A model generated the notes under the pieces. The model was not told the DNA's origin. It ran no database searches and saw nothing but the letters and a program-made list of their open reading frames with translations. Positions 1 through 6,752 of a stretch of 64,000 nucleotides of DNA are shown here, in pieces. The stretch comes from Pseudomonas sp. ABC1 (GTDB lineage Bacteria > Pseudomonadota > Gammaproteobacteria > Pseudomonadales > Pseudomonadaceae): positions 62,001-126,000 of the forward strand of contig NZ_CP058349.1 in NCBI RefSeq assembly GCF_013395055.1, in the 5' to 3' direction. A program made the position numbers and the translations under genes. The first letter of the stretch is position 1, and each line of letters begins with the position of its first letter.

Positions 1-1356
1 GATCGGTGCCGGGTAGTCGACAGAGCAGAACAGATCGCCGACGGGCGGCGAGTGGATCGCCTTGTCGCTCAGGCTGGTGAGTTCCGGCAGCCAATGGCGG
101 ATAAAGCGCCCCTTGGGATCGAAGCGTTGCGACTGTGAGATCGGGTTGAACAGGCGGAAGTAGGGCACGGCATCCGTTCCGGTGGACGCCGACCATTGCC
201 AGCCGCCGTTGTTGGCGGCCAGGTCGCCGTCGATCAGGTGGCGCATGAAGAAGCGCTCGCCTTCGCGCCAGTCGATCAGCAGGTTCTTGCTGAGGAACAT
301 TGCCACTACCATGCGCAGACGGTTGTGCATCCAGCCGGTGGCGTGCAACTGGCGCATGGCGGCATCGATGATTGGCAGGCCGGTTCGACCTTCTTGCCAG
401 GCTTGCAGGTCCTGCGGCGCGTTGCGCCAGGGCAGTGCCTCGGTTTGCGGGCGAAAGGCCCGATGGCGCGAGACACGCGGGTAGCCGACCAGGATGTGCT
501 TGTAGAACTCGCGCCAGAGCAACTCGTTGATCCAGGTGATGGCGCCATCGTTGCCGGTGTCGAACTCGCCCTGGTTGCAGCTCAGTGCCGCATGCAGGCA
601 CTGGCGTGGCGAGAGTACGCCGGCCGCCAGGTAGGGTGAGAGCAGGCTGGTGCCCGGGGCGGAGGGGATGTCGCGCTGCTCCGCATAATCCTGCATATGT
701 TCGTCGGTAAAGCTGGCCAGTGCGGCAAGAGCTGCCTCTTCCCCTGCGGGCCAGTGGGCGCGGAGGCTGGCATCCGGCGCTTGCCAGCCGTCCAGCTGAG
801 CTGGGACTTTATCGCTGGCGATGGGCAAGGGCGCCTGCGCCTGTGGTCGACCGCGAGGCTGCGGTGGCGCTGCGCGCAAGTGTTGCAGGCAGAGGTTGCG
901 AAACTGGCTGTAGACCTTGAAGTAGTCGCCGGCGCGGGTCAGCAGGCTACCAGGCTGGAAGAGCAACTGGTCCAGGTGCCGATGCAGTGTGACGCCTTCC
1001 ATCATCAGTCGGGTGGCGACCTGCTGGTCGCGCCGTTGTTCGTTGATGCCGTACTCGTCGTTGAGGTGTACGGCATCGATGTGCAGCTCATGGCACAGGC
1101 GCCCGAGCAGGTCAGGCACCCCGGACCAGTCATCGCAGTGGCGGACCAGCAAAGGCACGTTCAACTGTTGCAGATCGGTACGAAGCTGTTCGAGGTTGCG
1201 CAGCCAGAAGTCGACCTTGCACGGGGCGTCGTCGTGCAGTTGCCATTGTCGGGGCGTCAGGACGAACAGGGCGACGGTCGGCCCGTTGCGCATGGCGGCA
1301 TGCAGGGCCGTGTTGTCTGCTACTCGCAGGTCGGTACGTAACCAGATCAGTTGCAT
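1..1356 (-). CDS. phrB: Deoxyribodipyrimidine photolyase (class I CPD type), C-terminus cut by window edge
   Basis: Light-driven flavoenzyme that splits UV-induced pyrimidine dimers in DNA. The minus strand reads from ATG at 1356 (MQLIWLRTDLRVADNTAL) without interruption to the window edge, so about 450 codons are visible and the stop is missing. The N-terminal alpha/beta antenna-binding domain comes first. The FAD-binding half follows, with the family signatures WMHNRLRM, LLIDWREGERFF, GDLAANNGGWQW and ASTGTDAVPYFR. The start overlaps the last 10 nt of the upstream ybgA-like gene (stop at 1347), suggesting translational coupling. The pairing of ybgA with phrB is also known from E. coli. Assignment is secure from the motifs; only the far C-terminus is unseen. 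Confidence 0.95.
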   Translation of the reverse strand, partial: MQLIWLRTDLRVADNTALHAAMRNGPTVALFVLTPRQWQLHDDAPCKVDFWLRNLEQLRTDLQQLNVPLLVRHCDDWSGVPDLLGRLCHELHIDAVHLNDEYGINEQRRDQQVATRLMMEGVTLHRHLDQLLFQPGSLLTRAGDYFKVYSQFRNLCLQHLRAAPPQPRGRPQAQAPLPIASDKVPAQLDGWQAPDASLRAHWPAGEEAALAALASFTDEHMQDYAEQRDIPSAPGTSLLSPYLAAGVLSPRQCLHAALSCNQGEFDTGNDGAITWINELLWREFYKHILVGYPRVSRHRAFRPQTEALPWRNAPQDLQAWQEGRTGLPIIDAAMRQLHATGWMHNRLRMVVAMFLSKNLLIDWREGERFFMRHLIDGDLAANNGGWQWSASTGTDAVPYFRLFNPISQSQRFDPKGRFIRHWLPELTSLSDKAIHSPPVGDLFCSVDYPAPI

Positions 1357-2087
1357 GAAAATGAGTCCCAGCCCGTCACGTCGACGAGTTCTGATGGATA
1401 AGGGTCAAGGTAGGTCTGTCGCTGGATATAAGGATCGGGGTAGCGCCGGAAGTACTGGCGCAGCAGTTCCAGGGGGGCGGCCAGTGGCAGCTTGCGCGAA
1501 CGGTAGTCCTCCAGCAGGGCTTGCCAGTTCCGTTGTTCTTCTTCATTCAAGCGCTGCTTCAGGTAGCCCGCGACATGCAGCAAGGCGTTCAACTGTCGGC
1601 CATGTTCGGCGGCCTTGCCCAGGCTGGCCATGAGCCCTTGCACATAGAGGCTGGCCCTTCGTTCGAGAGGGTGCTCGGCAGGGCGCCCGAGCAATTGGCC
1701 GAGGGATTTGTAGCCTTGCGGATCGTAAGCGAGCACCAGGTACTTGTAGCGTGCATGGAAGGCGGTCAAGGCGTGTTCGCCGAGGCCTTCGGTGAGCATG
1801 TTCTGCCAGTCGGCGAGGGCGAAGGCGCGGGTGAAGAAACTGTCGCGGCAGGCCGATTGCTCCAGTTGTCCAGCGGCGACCTGTGGGTACAAGGTGTTGG
1901 CTCGCACATCCGCTGTCGGCGCATGGCTGCGTATATGTCCGCACAGGCCTGTAATGCTGTCGGTGTCCTTGGCGGGCAAGGCTTGCAGGTGAAAATGACG
2001 CTCCAGCACTGCCCGTGGAGGCCAGTCGCTTTCAATAAGTGCCGCGTCGAGGCCTAGAGCGGCTTTGGTCAAAGTGGCGGCGTCCAA
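1347..2087 (-). CDS. ybgA: YbgA-like DUF1722 protein
   Basis: Function unknown in the family; conserved next to photolyase genes. The 246-residue frame carries the DUF1722 signature in its second half (FHARYKYLVLAYDP, YKSLGQLLG, a GYLKQRL segment, and a terminal YLDPYPSEL). The N-terminal 90 or so residues are not recognisable to me and lack the DUF523 domain that many bacterial homologues carry. The first available start is TTG at 2087. An ATG 17 nt further upstream is out of frame and closes after 11 codons, so either TTG is used or the N-terminus has been altered by a frameshift. The stop overlaps the phrB start by 10 nt. Product family is fairly certain; the true start is not. Confidence 0.75.
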   Translation of the reverse strand: MDAATLTKAALGLDAALIESDWPPRAVLERHFHLQALPAKDTDSITGLCGHIRSHAPTADVRANTLYPQVAAGQLEQSACRDSFFTRAFALADWQNMLTEGLGEHALTAFHARYKYLVLAYDPQGYKSLGQLLGRPAEHPLERRASLYVQGLMASLGKAAEHGRQLNALLHVAGYLKQRLNEEEQRNWQALLEDYRSRKLPLAAPLELLRQYFRRYPDPYIQRQTYLDPYPSELVDVTGWDSFSCN

Positions 2088-2119
2088 TCGGTGGGTGAAG
2101 TCATGCGTCCGGCCTCGTG

Positions 2120-2164
2120 AGTGAGCGTGTTCATGAACGGTTGCCGTCGATGAACACGCTCACT
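2120..2164 (-). terminator. 15-bp perfect inverted repeat between slt and ybgA
   Basis: Arms 2120-2134 (AGTGAGCGTGTTCAT) and 2150-2164 are exact reverse complements, and the 15-nt loop contains a further ACGG/CCGT pairing. It lies just after the slt stop (2174) and before ybgA, so a terminator or RNA-processing hairpin for slt is the likeliest role. There is no T-run, so intrinsic termination is not certain. Confidence 0.55.
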
Positions 2165-2173
2165 TCCACAGCA

Positions 2174-4099
2174 TCAGCGTTCGTAATAGCGCTCGTGCCA
2201 TTCGATCAGTGGTTGCGGTGCATTGAGCTTCTGCCCGTAGATGACCGAGTAAGTCAGTACGTTCTGCACATACTGGCGGGTCTCGTCGAAGGGGATGTTC
2301 TCCACCCACACGTCGAAGGCCAGGTGCTCCGCATCCTTCAGCCATTGCCGCACGCGCCCTGGGCCGGCGTTGTAGGCGGCGGTCGCCAGTACGCGGTTGC
2401 CGTTGAACTGGTTGTAGATCTGGCTCAGGTAGGCGGCGCCCAACTGGATGTTGGTCGTCGGGTTGAGCACCTGCTGCTGGGAGGCCAGCGGTATGTTGAA
2501 GCGCTTGGCGGTCTCCTTGGCCGTGGCCGGCATCAGTTGCATCAGGCCGGTGGCGCCGACGTGGGAGCGGGCATCGACCATGAAGGCGCTTTCCTGGCGG
2601 GTCACGGCGAACACCCAGCTGGGATGGATATCGCGCGTCTTCGCGGCCTGAACCAGTTGGCTGCGGTAGGCCATGGGGAAGCGTATGTCCAGATCATCCC
2701 AGTATTGCGCCTGGGTGATGGTGCGTATGGCTGGGAAATACCACTGCATGTCGTAGGCCAGGCGTGCCTGGGCCACCATTTCATCGCGGCTGAAGTGACG
2801 GCTGACGTTGTACCACTCGCGGCGCCCGTCGACGATCTGCCCGCGTGCGTGGAATTCGAGGGCGCGCAGGATGCCCGGTGTGGCGCGGACCTTCTGGCGC
2901 GTCTTGGTGTCGATGACCAGTGGCTTGTGGTTGAACTTGTAGGGTGCCTTGATCCGGTCAGCAGAAAGGAAGCCATAAAAATCCCGCTCCTTCGAGACAG
3001 GTTGGTACAGCTTGCGTACCTGTTCCTCGCTGGCCTGTGCCAGTTGCAGGCTGCGGGCCTTCCAGTAGCGCCAGCGGTTGCTTTCGGCCAGGTCGGTAGG
3101 GAAGCGGTTGATCAGTGCATGGGCCTGCTGCCATTCGCCCTGGCGTAGCAAGAGGCGGGCGCGCCATTCGCTGACGGTGTTGTCACGCAGCTTCGGGTCG
3201 TAGTCGGCCATGACCTTGAGCGCACGGGTATCGAAGCGCCGGGCCAGGGTCAGGCCAACCTGGTGTGCGATGGCGACCTTTTCATCCTCGGAAAAGGAAA
3301 AGTGATTGGCATAGCTCTGCAACAGGCCAAGGGCTTTTTCCGGGTCCTGGCGGGCCAGGCGACGCAAACCGAGGGACACGATATCGGCCATCTGCGGGCT
3401 GGTGGGGGCGAAGCGGGTCGGTTGGCTGAGCATCTGTGGCTTCTGGGCGACATCGATCAGCAGTTTCACCTTGTCCTGCAGCTTCGGCATGCTCTTGCCG
3501 AGAAAAGTGGCAAAACTGTAGTTGCCGCTTTCGACCGCCAGTTTGGCGCGCTGCCAGCGCTTTTCTTCCGTCAGTTGGCCGGAGGCTTCCCAACGCTCGA
3601 ACAGCGGATCGCAACTGTTCGGTTGCGATTTGCCGACCAGCCACAGGCGCTCGGCAGTCTGGTTGCCGGCCTGTACCTGGCCATGGCTCAGTTGGTATTG
3701 GCCGAACAGGCAGTCCAGCTCTGTGAAGTTCATGCTCGGGTCGTAGTACTTGACGAACAGCGGCCACTCACCGCGCGCTGCCAGCAGACGCAGCCAGCGC
3801 AGCTTCATCCAACTGATCTGCGGCAGGTCGCCGTGCCGGGTGAGAAAGGCCGAGACCTCTTCATTGCTGGCAGTCTTCAAACGTGCGGTCAACTCGTCAT
3901 AGGCGAGGTAAGGCTCCAGTGGATAGCTGCGCAGCGCACTGGCATAGCGTTTGTAAGGACCACTGTCACCCTTGGCCAGGGCTTGTTTGGCTTCGTCATA
4001 GTAGAGGCGTTGCTGGGCCAGCGTCGCGGCCTGGCTGGCGCCACTGAGCATGGATGAAAGAAGCAGGCAGAGGCTGAAACTGAAAAAACGGCCGCGCAT
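2174..4099 (-). CDS. slt: Soluble lytic murein transglycosylase (Slt70 family)
   Basis: Periplasmic enzyme that cleaves the MurNAc-GlcNAc bond of peptidoglycan with formation of 1,6-anhydro-muramic acid. From ATG at 4099 the protein is 641 residues, close to E. coli Slt70. It starts with a typical signal peptide (MRGRFFSFSLCLLLSSMLSGASQA). A long alpha-helical superhelix follows, and then the C-terminal lysozyme-like SLT domain with the catalytic Glu in TRQESAFMVDARS, the GATGLMQLMPATA motif and AAYNAGPGRV. The frame is open further upstream to 4213, but those 38 residues would sit before the signal peptide, so 4099 is preferred. No strong Shine-Dalgarno is visible before it. Neighbours do not suggest an operon partner. 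Confidence 0.93.
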   Translation of the reverse strand: MRGRFFSFSLCLLLSSMLSGASQAATLAQQRLYYDEAKQALAKGDSGPYKRYASALRSYPLEPYLAYDELTARLKTASNEEVSAFLTRHGDLPQISWMKLRWLRLLAARGEWPLFVKYYDPSMNFTELDCLFGQYQLSHGQVQAGNQTAERLWLVGKSQPNSCDPLFERWEASGQLTEEKRWQRAKLAVESGNYSFATFLGKSMPKLQDKVKLLIDVAQKPQMLSQPTRFAPTSPQMADIVSLGLRRLARQDPEKALGLLQSYANHFSFSEDEKVAIAHQVGLTLARRFDTRALKVMADYDPKLRDNTVSEWRARLLLRQGEWQQAHALINRFPTDLAESNRWRYWKARSLQLAQASEEQVRKLYQPVSKERDFYGFLSADRIKAPYKFNHKPLVIDTKTRQKVRATPGILRALEFHARGQIVDGRREWYNVSRHFSRDEMVAQARLAYDMQWYFPAIRTITQAQYWDDLDIRFPMAYRSQLVQAAKTRDIHPSWVFAVTRQESAFMVDARSHVGATGLMQLMPATAKETAKRFNIPLASQQQVLNPTTNIQLGAAYLSQIYNQFNGNRVLATAAYNAGPGRVRQWLKDAEHLAFDVWVENIPFDETRQYVQNVLTYSVIYGQKLNAPQPLIEWHERYYER

Positions 4100-4336
4100 A
4101 GGACTACCGAAGGCAGGGGGCTGGAATGACGCTGTATGGGGTGGAGCAGAGCGCTCCGACATGGGTGCTAGCTTATCCTGCCAACGTCTCCAGTTGAACG
4201 GGGGAAGCCACAAGTTACAACTTGGCGAAGTCGTTTCGGAGGGACGTCCTGAGTGGGTGGATGGGCCATTGAACGCCGGTGGTGGATTGGTCGCGACGGG
4301 GTAAGAAGGGTGGGCGCCGTTGCCGATGAAAAGTAC

Positions 4337-4362
4337 GAAACCGTGTGGCCGAACACGGTTTC
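4337..4362 (-). terminator. Hairpin downstream of the XRE-like gene pair
   Basis: A perfect 10-bp stem (4337-4346 GAAACCGTGT with 4353-4362) has a 6-nt loop. On the minus strand it is followed by GTACTTTTC. It lies 56 nt past the stop of the gene at 4418-4867 and probably ends that transcript. The stretch 4100-4336 upstream of slt shows no gene. Confidence 0.55.
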
Positions 4363-4417
4363 AATCACCCACTGGCGTCTATCTTGCCGACATTCAGAGT
4401 GAATGTATGACCATCGG

Positions 4418-4867
4418 CTAGCGGACGCTGCTTTCGAATTTGTGCAGTTTCGAGAGCGCCATGATGACCTCGCGAGCAATCTTGCGCTGTTCCAGCGGCA
4501 GGCTCAGATAAGCATCGATGGTCGCACGTTCATGTGCGGGCTCGCCTTTTTCCCAGCGCGAACGGTTCTCGCGGATGCGGCTCACGGCCTTGTCGCCGAA
4601 ACGCAGCGCCTGTGGTTCGACATTCAGCCACTCGGACAGCACCTGCAACTTGTCCTGGGCAGGAATCGACTGGCCACGCAACCAGCGCGACACGGCCTGG
4701 AAGGTTACAGGCTTGCCCCAGTAACGCGCATTGAACTCGCGCTCGAGGATACCCGGACGGCAGGCATAGCCAGAAGCTTCCATGGCGTCGCGCAGGCGCT
4801 GGGAGAACTCAAGCTTCTCCGTCTGGGAACTGCTATTGAGGTCGGTTTCTGTCGTCTGAGTCGTCAT
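4418..4867 (-). CDS. XRE-like helix-turn-helix transcriptional regulator, paralogue 1
   Basis: A 149-residue probable DNA-binding protein. The N-terminal half looks like a lambda-repressor-type HTH: RLRDAMEASGY, a helix region around FNARYWGKPVTFQAVSRWLRG, then SIPAQDKLQVLSEWLNV. The C-terminal third is helical (AYLSLPLEQRKIAREVIMALSKL) and may dimerise. It is clearly homologous to its upstream neighbour at 4964-5401 (shared FSERLR/FSQRLR, SRWLRGQSIPAQDKL, LEQRKIAREVIMAL), so the pair arose by tandem duplication. A good Shine-Dalgarno (AAGGAGCAGTAA before ATG at 4867) supports the start. A strong hairpin lies upstream. Target genes cannot be read from sequence; being near the siderophore genes is not evidence of a role there. 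Confidence 0.8.
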   Translation of the reverse strand: MTTQTTETDLNSSSQTEKLEFSQRLRDAMEASGYACRPGILEREFNARYWGKPVTFQAVSRWLRGQSIPAQDKLQVLSEWLNVEPQALRFGDKAVSRIRENRSRWEKGEPAHERATIDAYLSLPLEQRKIAREVIMALSKLHKFESSVR

Positions 4868-4901
4868 TTACTGCTCCTTCATGAAATCGGGTGTTGTATT
4901 T

Positions 4902-4944
4902 CCCATTTAACGTTCTGGATTTCTTATCCGGAACGTTAAATGGG
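4902..4944. promoter_or_regulatory. Strong hairpin/inverted repeat between the two XRE-like genes
   Basis: Arms 4902-4915 (CCCATTTAACGTTC) and 4931-4944 are perfect 14-bp reverse complements. The loop contains a further GGAT/ATCC pairing closed on TTCTT, making a long nested stem. It sits 20 nt after the stop of paralogue 2 and 35 nt before the start of paralogue 1. It could be an attenuating terminator in the two-gene transcript, or an operator half-site pair read by these regulators. The AT-rich palindrome AACGTT within each arm fits an operator. The sequence alone cannot decide. Confidence 0.55.
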
Positions 4945-4963
4945 CGGGCAACCTGCTTCCTGC

Positions 4964-5401
4964 TCATTCCTTCTCGGGCATTGCATACCCGCTCAGCTTG
5001 GCGAGGGCCATGATGATTTCCTGGGCCAGCCTGCGTTTGAGCTCGGGAAGCTCCAGGTAAGCATCGAGCGTTTCCCTTTCCTGGGGCGGCAGGCCAATCT
5101 TCCACTCGTTATGTTGCTCGTGGACATCCTCGTGGGAATAGCCACCAAAGCGCAGCTTATGTGGCTCTATCGACAGCCATTCCGCGAGTACGACCAGCTT
5201 GTCCTGTGCCGGAATGGATTGGCCACGCAGCCAGCGAGAAGCCCCTTGGCACGTGACAGGGCGTCCCAGGTAACGTGCGTTGAAGGCATGCATCAAGACC
5301 GCGGGGCGAGCTGGATAACCCGATGCCGTCATGGCATTGCGCAGGCGTTCGGAAAACTCGACTTTTTCATTCATGGAAACAACACTGAATTCTGCTTCCA
5401 T
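4964..5401 (-). CDS. XRE-like helix-turn-helix transcriptional regulator, paralogue 2
   Basis: A 145-residue paralogue of the protein encoded at 4418-4867, with the same layout: EFSERLRNAMTASGY, FNARYLGRPVTCQGASRWLRG, SIPAQDKLVVLAEWLSI and a helical C-terminus (ELKRRLAQEIIMALAKL). Start choice is uncertain. ATG at 5401 gives 145 residues; ATG at 5374 (MNEKVEFSERL) gives 136 and starts right at the conserved part. Neither has a strong Shine-Dalgarno. The region upstream (5402-5512) is AT-rich and probably holds the promoter. Confidence 0.78.
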   Translation of the reverse strand: MEAEFSVVSMNEKVEFSERLRNAMTASGYPARPAVLMHAFNARYLGRPVTCQGASRWLRGQSIPAQDKLVVLAEWLSIEPHKLRFGGYSHEDVHEQHNEWKIGLPPQERETLDAYLELPELKRRLAQEIIMALAKLSGYAMPEKE

Positions 5402-5478
5402 CGCATTTCAACTTTTGAGTCCCTGTTATTTTGAATTATCGCTTTCAATTCGGAAAATATCCAGACCCAAAATGCTTT

Positions 5479-5500
5479 TTTCTGGTTTTTTCTCCAGAAA
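5479..5500 (-). terminator. Weak hairpin after the SIP gene
   Basis: A 7-bp stem TTTCTGG/CCAGAAA (5479-5485 with 5494-5500) has an 8-nt loop and lies 13 nt past the SIP stop. It is AT-rich and lacks a clear T-run on the minus strand, so this is only a candidate terminator. Confidence 0.3.
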
Positions 5501-5512
5501 GGCTCGAAACCC

Positions 5513-6478
5513 CTATTCAAGGGCCCTGCCGAGACGCCAGTAACCCATGAACGACATCGCCTTGCGCTCCAGCCCGCGCTCGCCAACCAGATAGCGACGG
5601 ATCGCCATCACCGCAGCCGACTCGCCGGCGATCCAGGCGTAGAACTCGCTATCGTTCGGTTGAGCCAGTTCCCAGAGTATCTGGGTATCTACATCCACCT
5701 CGCCAAGCGCTTGAGGCTTGCCAACCTGGGGAGTCGACAGCGGGAGCACGGCCAACTCGCGAGCGGCCTTCTGCATGCCTTCACCGTGACCGAAGCCGTG
5801 GGCGCCGCGTGGCAGCCAGACAATCTGGGCATTCTCGGGATGGACCAGTTGGCGCTGGTCTGCCGTATCCGGCACCTCGATAAAAGCCTGCACGACCGCT
5901 GTACTCGATTCAGCGGCCAGCTCCTCGAGGATGCCGGCAATGGCAGGCAGTGCGGTTTCATCACCAATCAGCAGGATATGACGTGCGCTGGCAGGCGGCT
6001 GCCACTCATAACCCCCCGGGTCTCCCTGGAAGGCTGCATTAGGGGCAACCATCTGCAGCCTGTCGCCAGGCACCGCATGCTCCGCCCAGCGCGAAGCGGG
6101 GCCACTGTCGCCATGCAGCACGAACTCCACATCCACCTCGGCCGCTTCTGTACGCAAGGCGCGGATGGTGTATGTGCGCATAGCCGGGCGCAGCCCAGAG
6201 TCCAATGCTTGCAACGCCTTGTGCCAGTCGCCCTCCAGGGGGAGCGAAGGTGGTGTGCCTTCAGTACTGGGGAAGAACAGCTTGACCCGCTGATCCGCAG
6301 CCAGCGTCTGGATGTTCTTCACCTCGGGCCCGGTGAAGACGAAACGCGCCAACGCAGGACTGACAGCGATGCGCGCTTTCAACTGAAGATCGAACACCCG
6401 ATAACTGCGGGGCCTGCTGGGGAGTGTGTGCTGGATAAGCGATTGCAGCCGCTGCTTGAGAGACGTCGTGAATGCCAT
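5513..6478 (-). CDS. Siderophore-interacting protein (SIP), FAD-dependent ferric-siderophore reductase family
   Basis: Cytoplasmic flavoprotein family (ViuB/YqjH-like) that reduces ferric siderophores with NAD(P)H to release iron. From ATG at 6478 the protein is 321 residues. It has an N-terminal FAD-binding barrel with the RTYTIR motif (near residue 103) and HGDSGPASRWAEHAVPGD, then the C-terminal SIP domain with HILLIGDETALPAIAGIL, WIAGESAAVMAIRRYL and a terminal MGYWRLGRA. The frame is open to 6583, but a PvdS-type promoter at 6516-6539 places transcription start near 6508, which supports 6478. Iron-starvation control of this gene beside a pyoverdine locus suggests it works on ferri-pyoverdine or a related siderophore. 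In P. aeruginosa pyoverdine iron is instead released in the periplasm, so this is an unusual pairing. Confidence 0.88.
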   Translation of the reverse strand: MAFTTSLKQRLQSLIQHTLPSRPRSYRVFDLQLKARIAVSPALARFVFTGPEVKNIQTLAADQRVKLFFPSTEGTPPSLPLEGDWHKALQALDSGLRPAMRTYTIRALRTEAAEVDVEFVLHGDSGPASRWAEHAVPGDRLQMVAPNAAFQGDPGGYEWQPPASARHILLIGDETALPAIAGILEELAAESSTAVVQAFIEVPDTADQRQLVHPENAQIVWLPRGAHGFGHGEGMQKAARELAVLPLSTPQVGKPQALGEVDVDTQILWELAQPNDSEFYAWIAGESAAVMAIRRYLVGERGLERKAMSFMGYWRLGRALE

Positions 6479-6515
6479 GGGAAACCTGTCGTGCTCAGGG
6501 GATGACATCTGGAAG

Positions 6516-6539
6516 ACGCAGGAGAGGGTGGGGGATTTA
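6516..6539 (-). promoter_or_regulatory. PvdS-type iron-starvation promoter of the SIP gene
   Basis: On the minus strand the sequence reads CTAAATCCCC, with TAAAT (6535-6539) exactly 16 nt from CGT (6516-6518). TAAAT-16-CGT is the established iron-starvation box of the pyoverdine sigma factor PvdS. It lies 38 nt upstream of the chosen ATG. Confidence 0.85.
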
Positions 6540-6697
6540 GCGTGAATGTTTAGGGAATGGTGCAAGAATTCATTCTGCCCCACCGACAGCTGTATATGAA
6601 ATGGCTCCGCGGGAATGAAAGTTAGAAAAAGTCTATGGAGTGTCTTGATGGCTGCCTGTTGCCAGATGGTGAAAGCGAGTGTGCTAACTCGTCCGTC

Positions 6698-6721
6698 TAA
6701 AGACAGGTCAGTGGTTTTCGT
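6698..6721 (+). promoter_or_regulatory. Near-match PvdS-type promoter of the glycosyltransferase gene
   Basis: TAAAG (6698-6702) is followed after exactly 16 nt by CGT (6719-6721), 32 nt before the ATG at 6753. One base differs from the TAAAT consensus and the CCC extension is absent, so it is weaker than the other boxes. Its spacing and position are as expected. Confidence 0.5.
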
Positions 6722-6752
6722 CTCTGGTTCAAGATATCCCTAGGAGTCTCGT

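Noticed and set aside
3263..4057. Open frame of 264 codons on the plus strand
   Set aside because: Entirely antisense to slt; no Shine-Dalgarno or recognisable domain. It is a by-product of the GC-rich coding strand.
5660..6505. Open frame of 281 codons on the plus strand
   Set aside because: Antisense to the SIP gene, whose motifs and promoter are clear.
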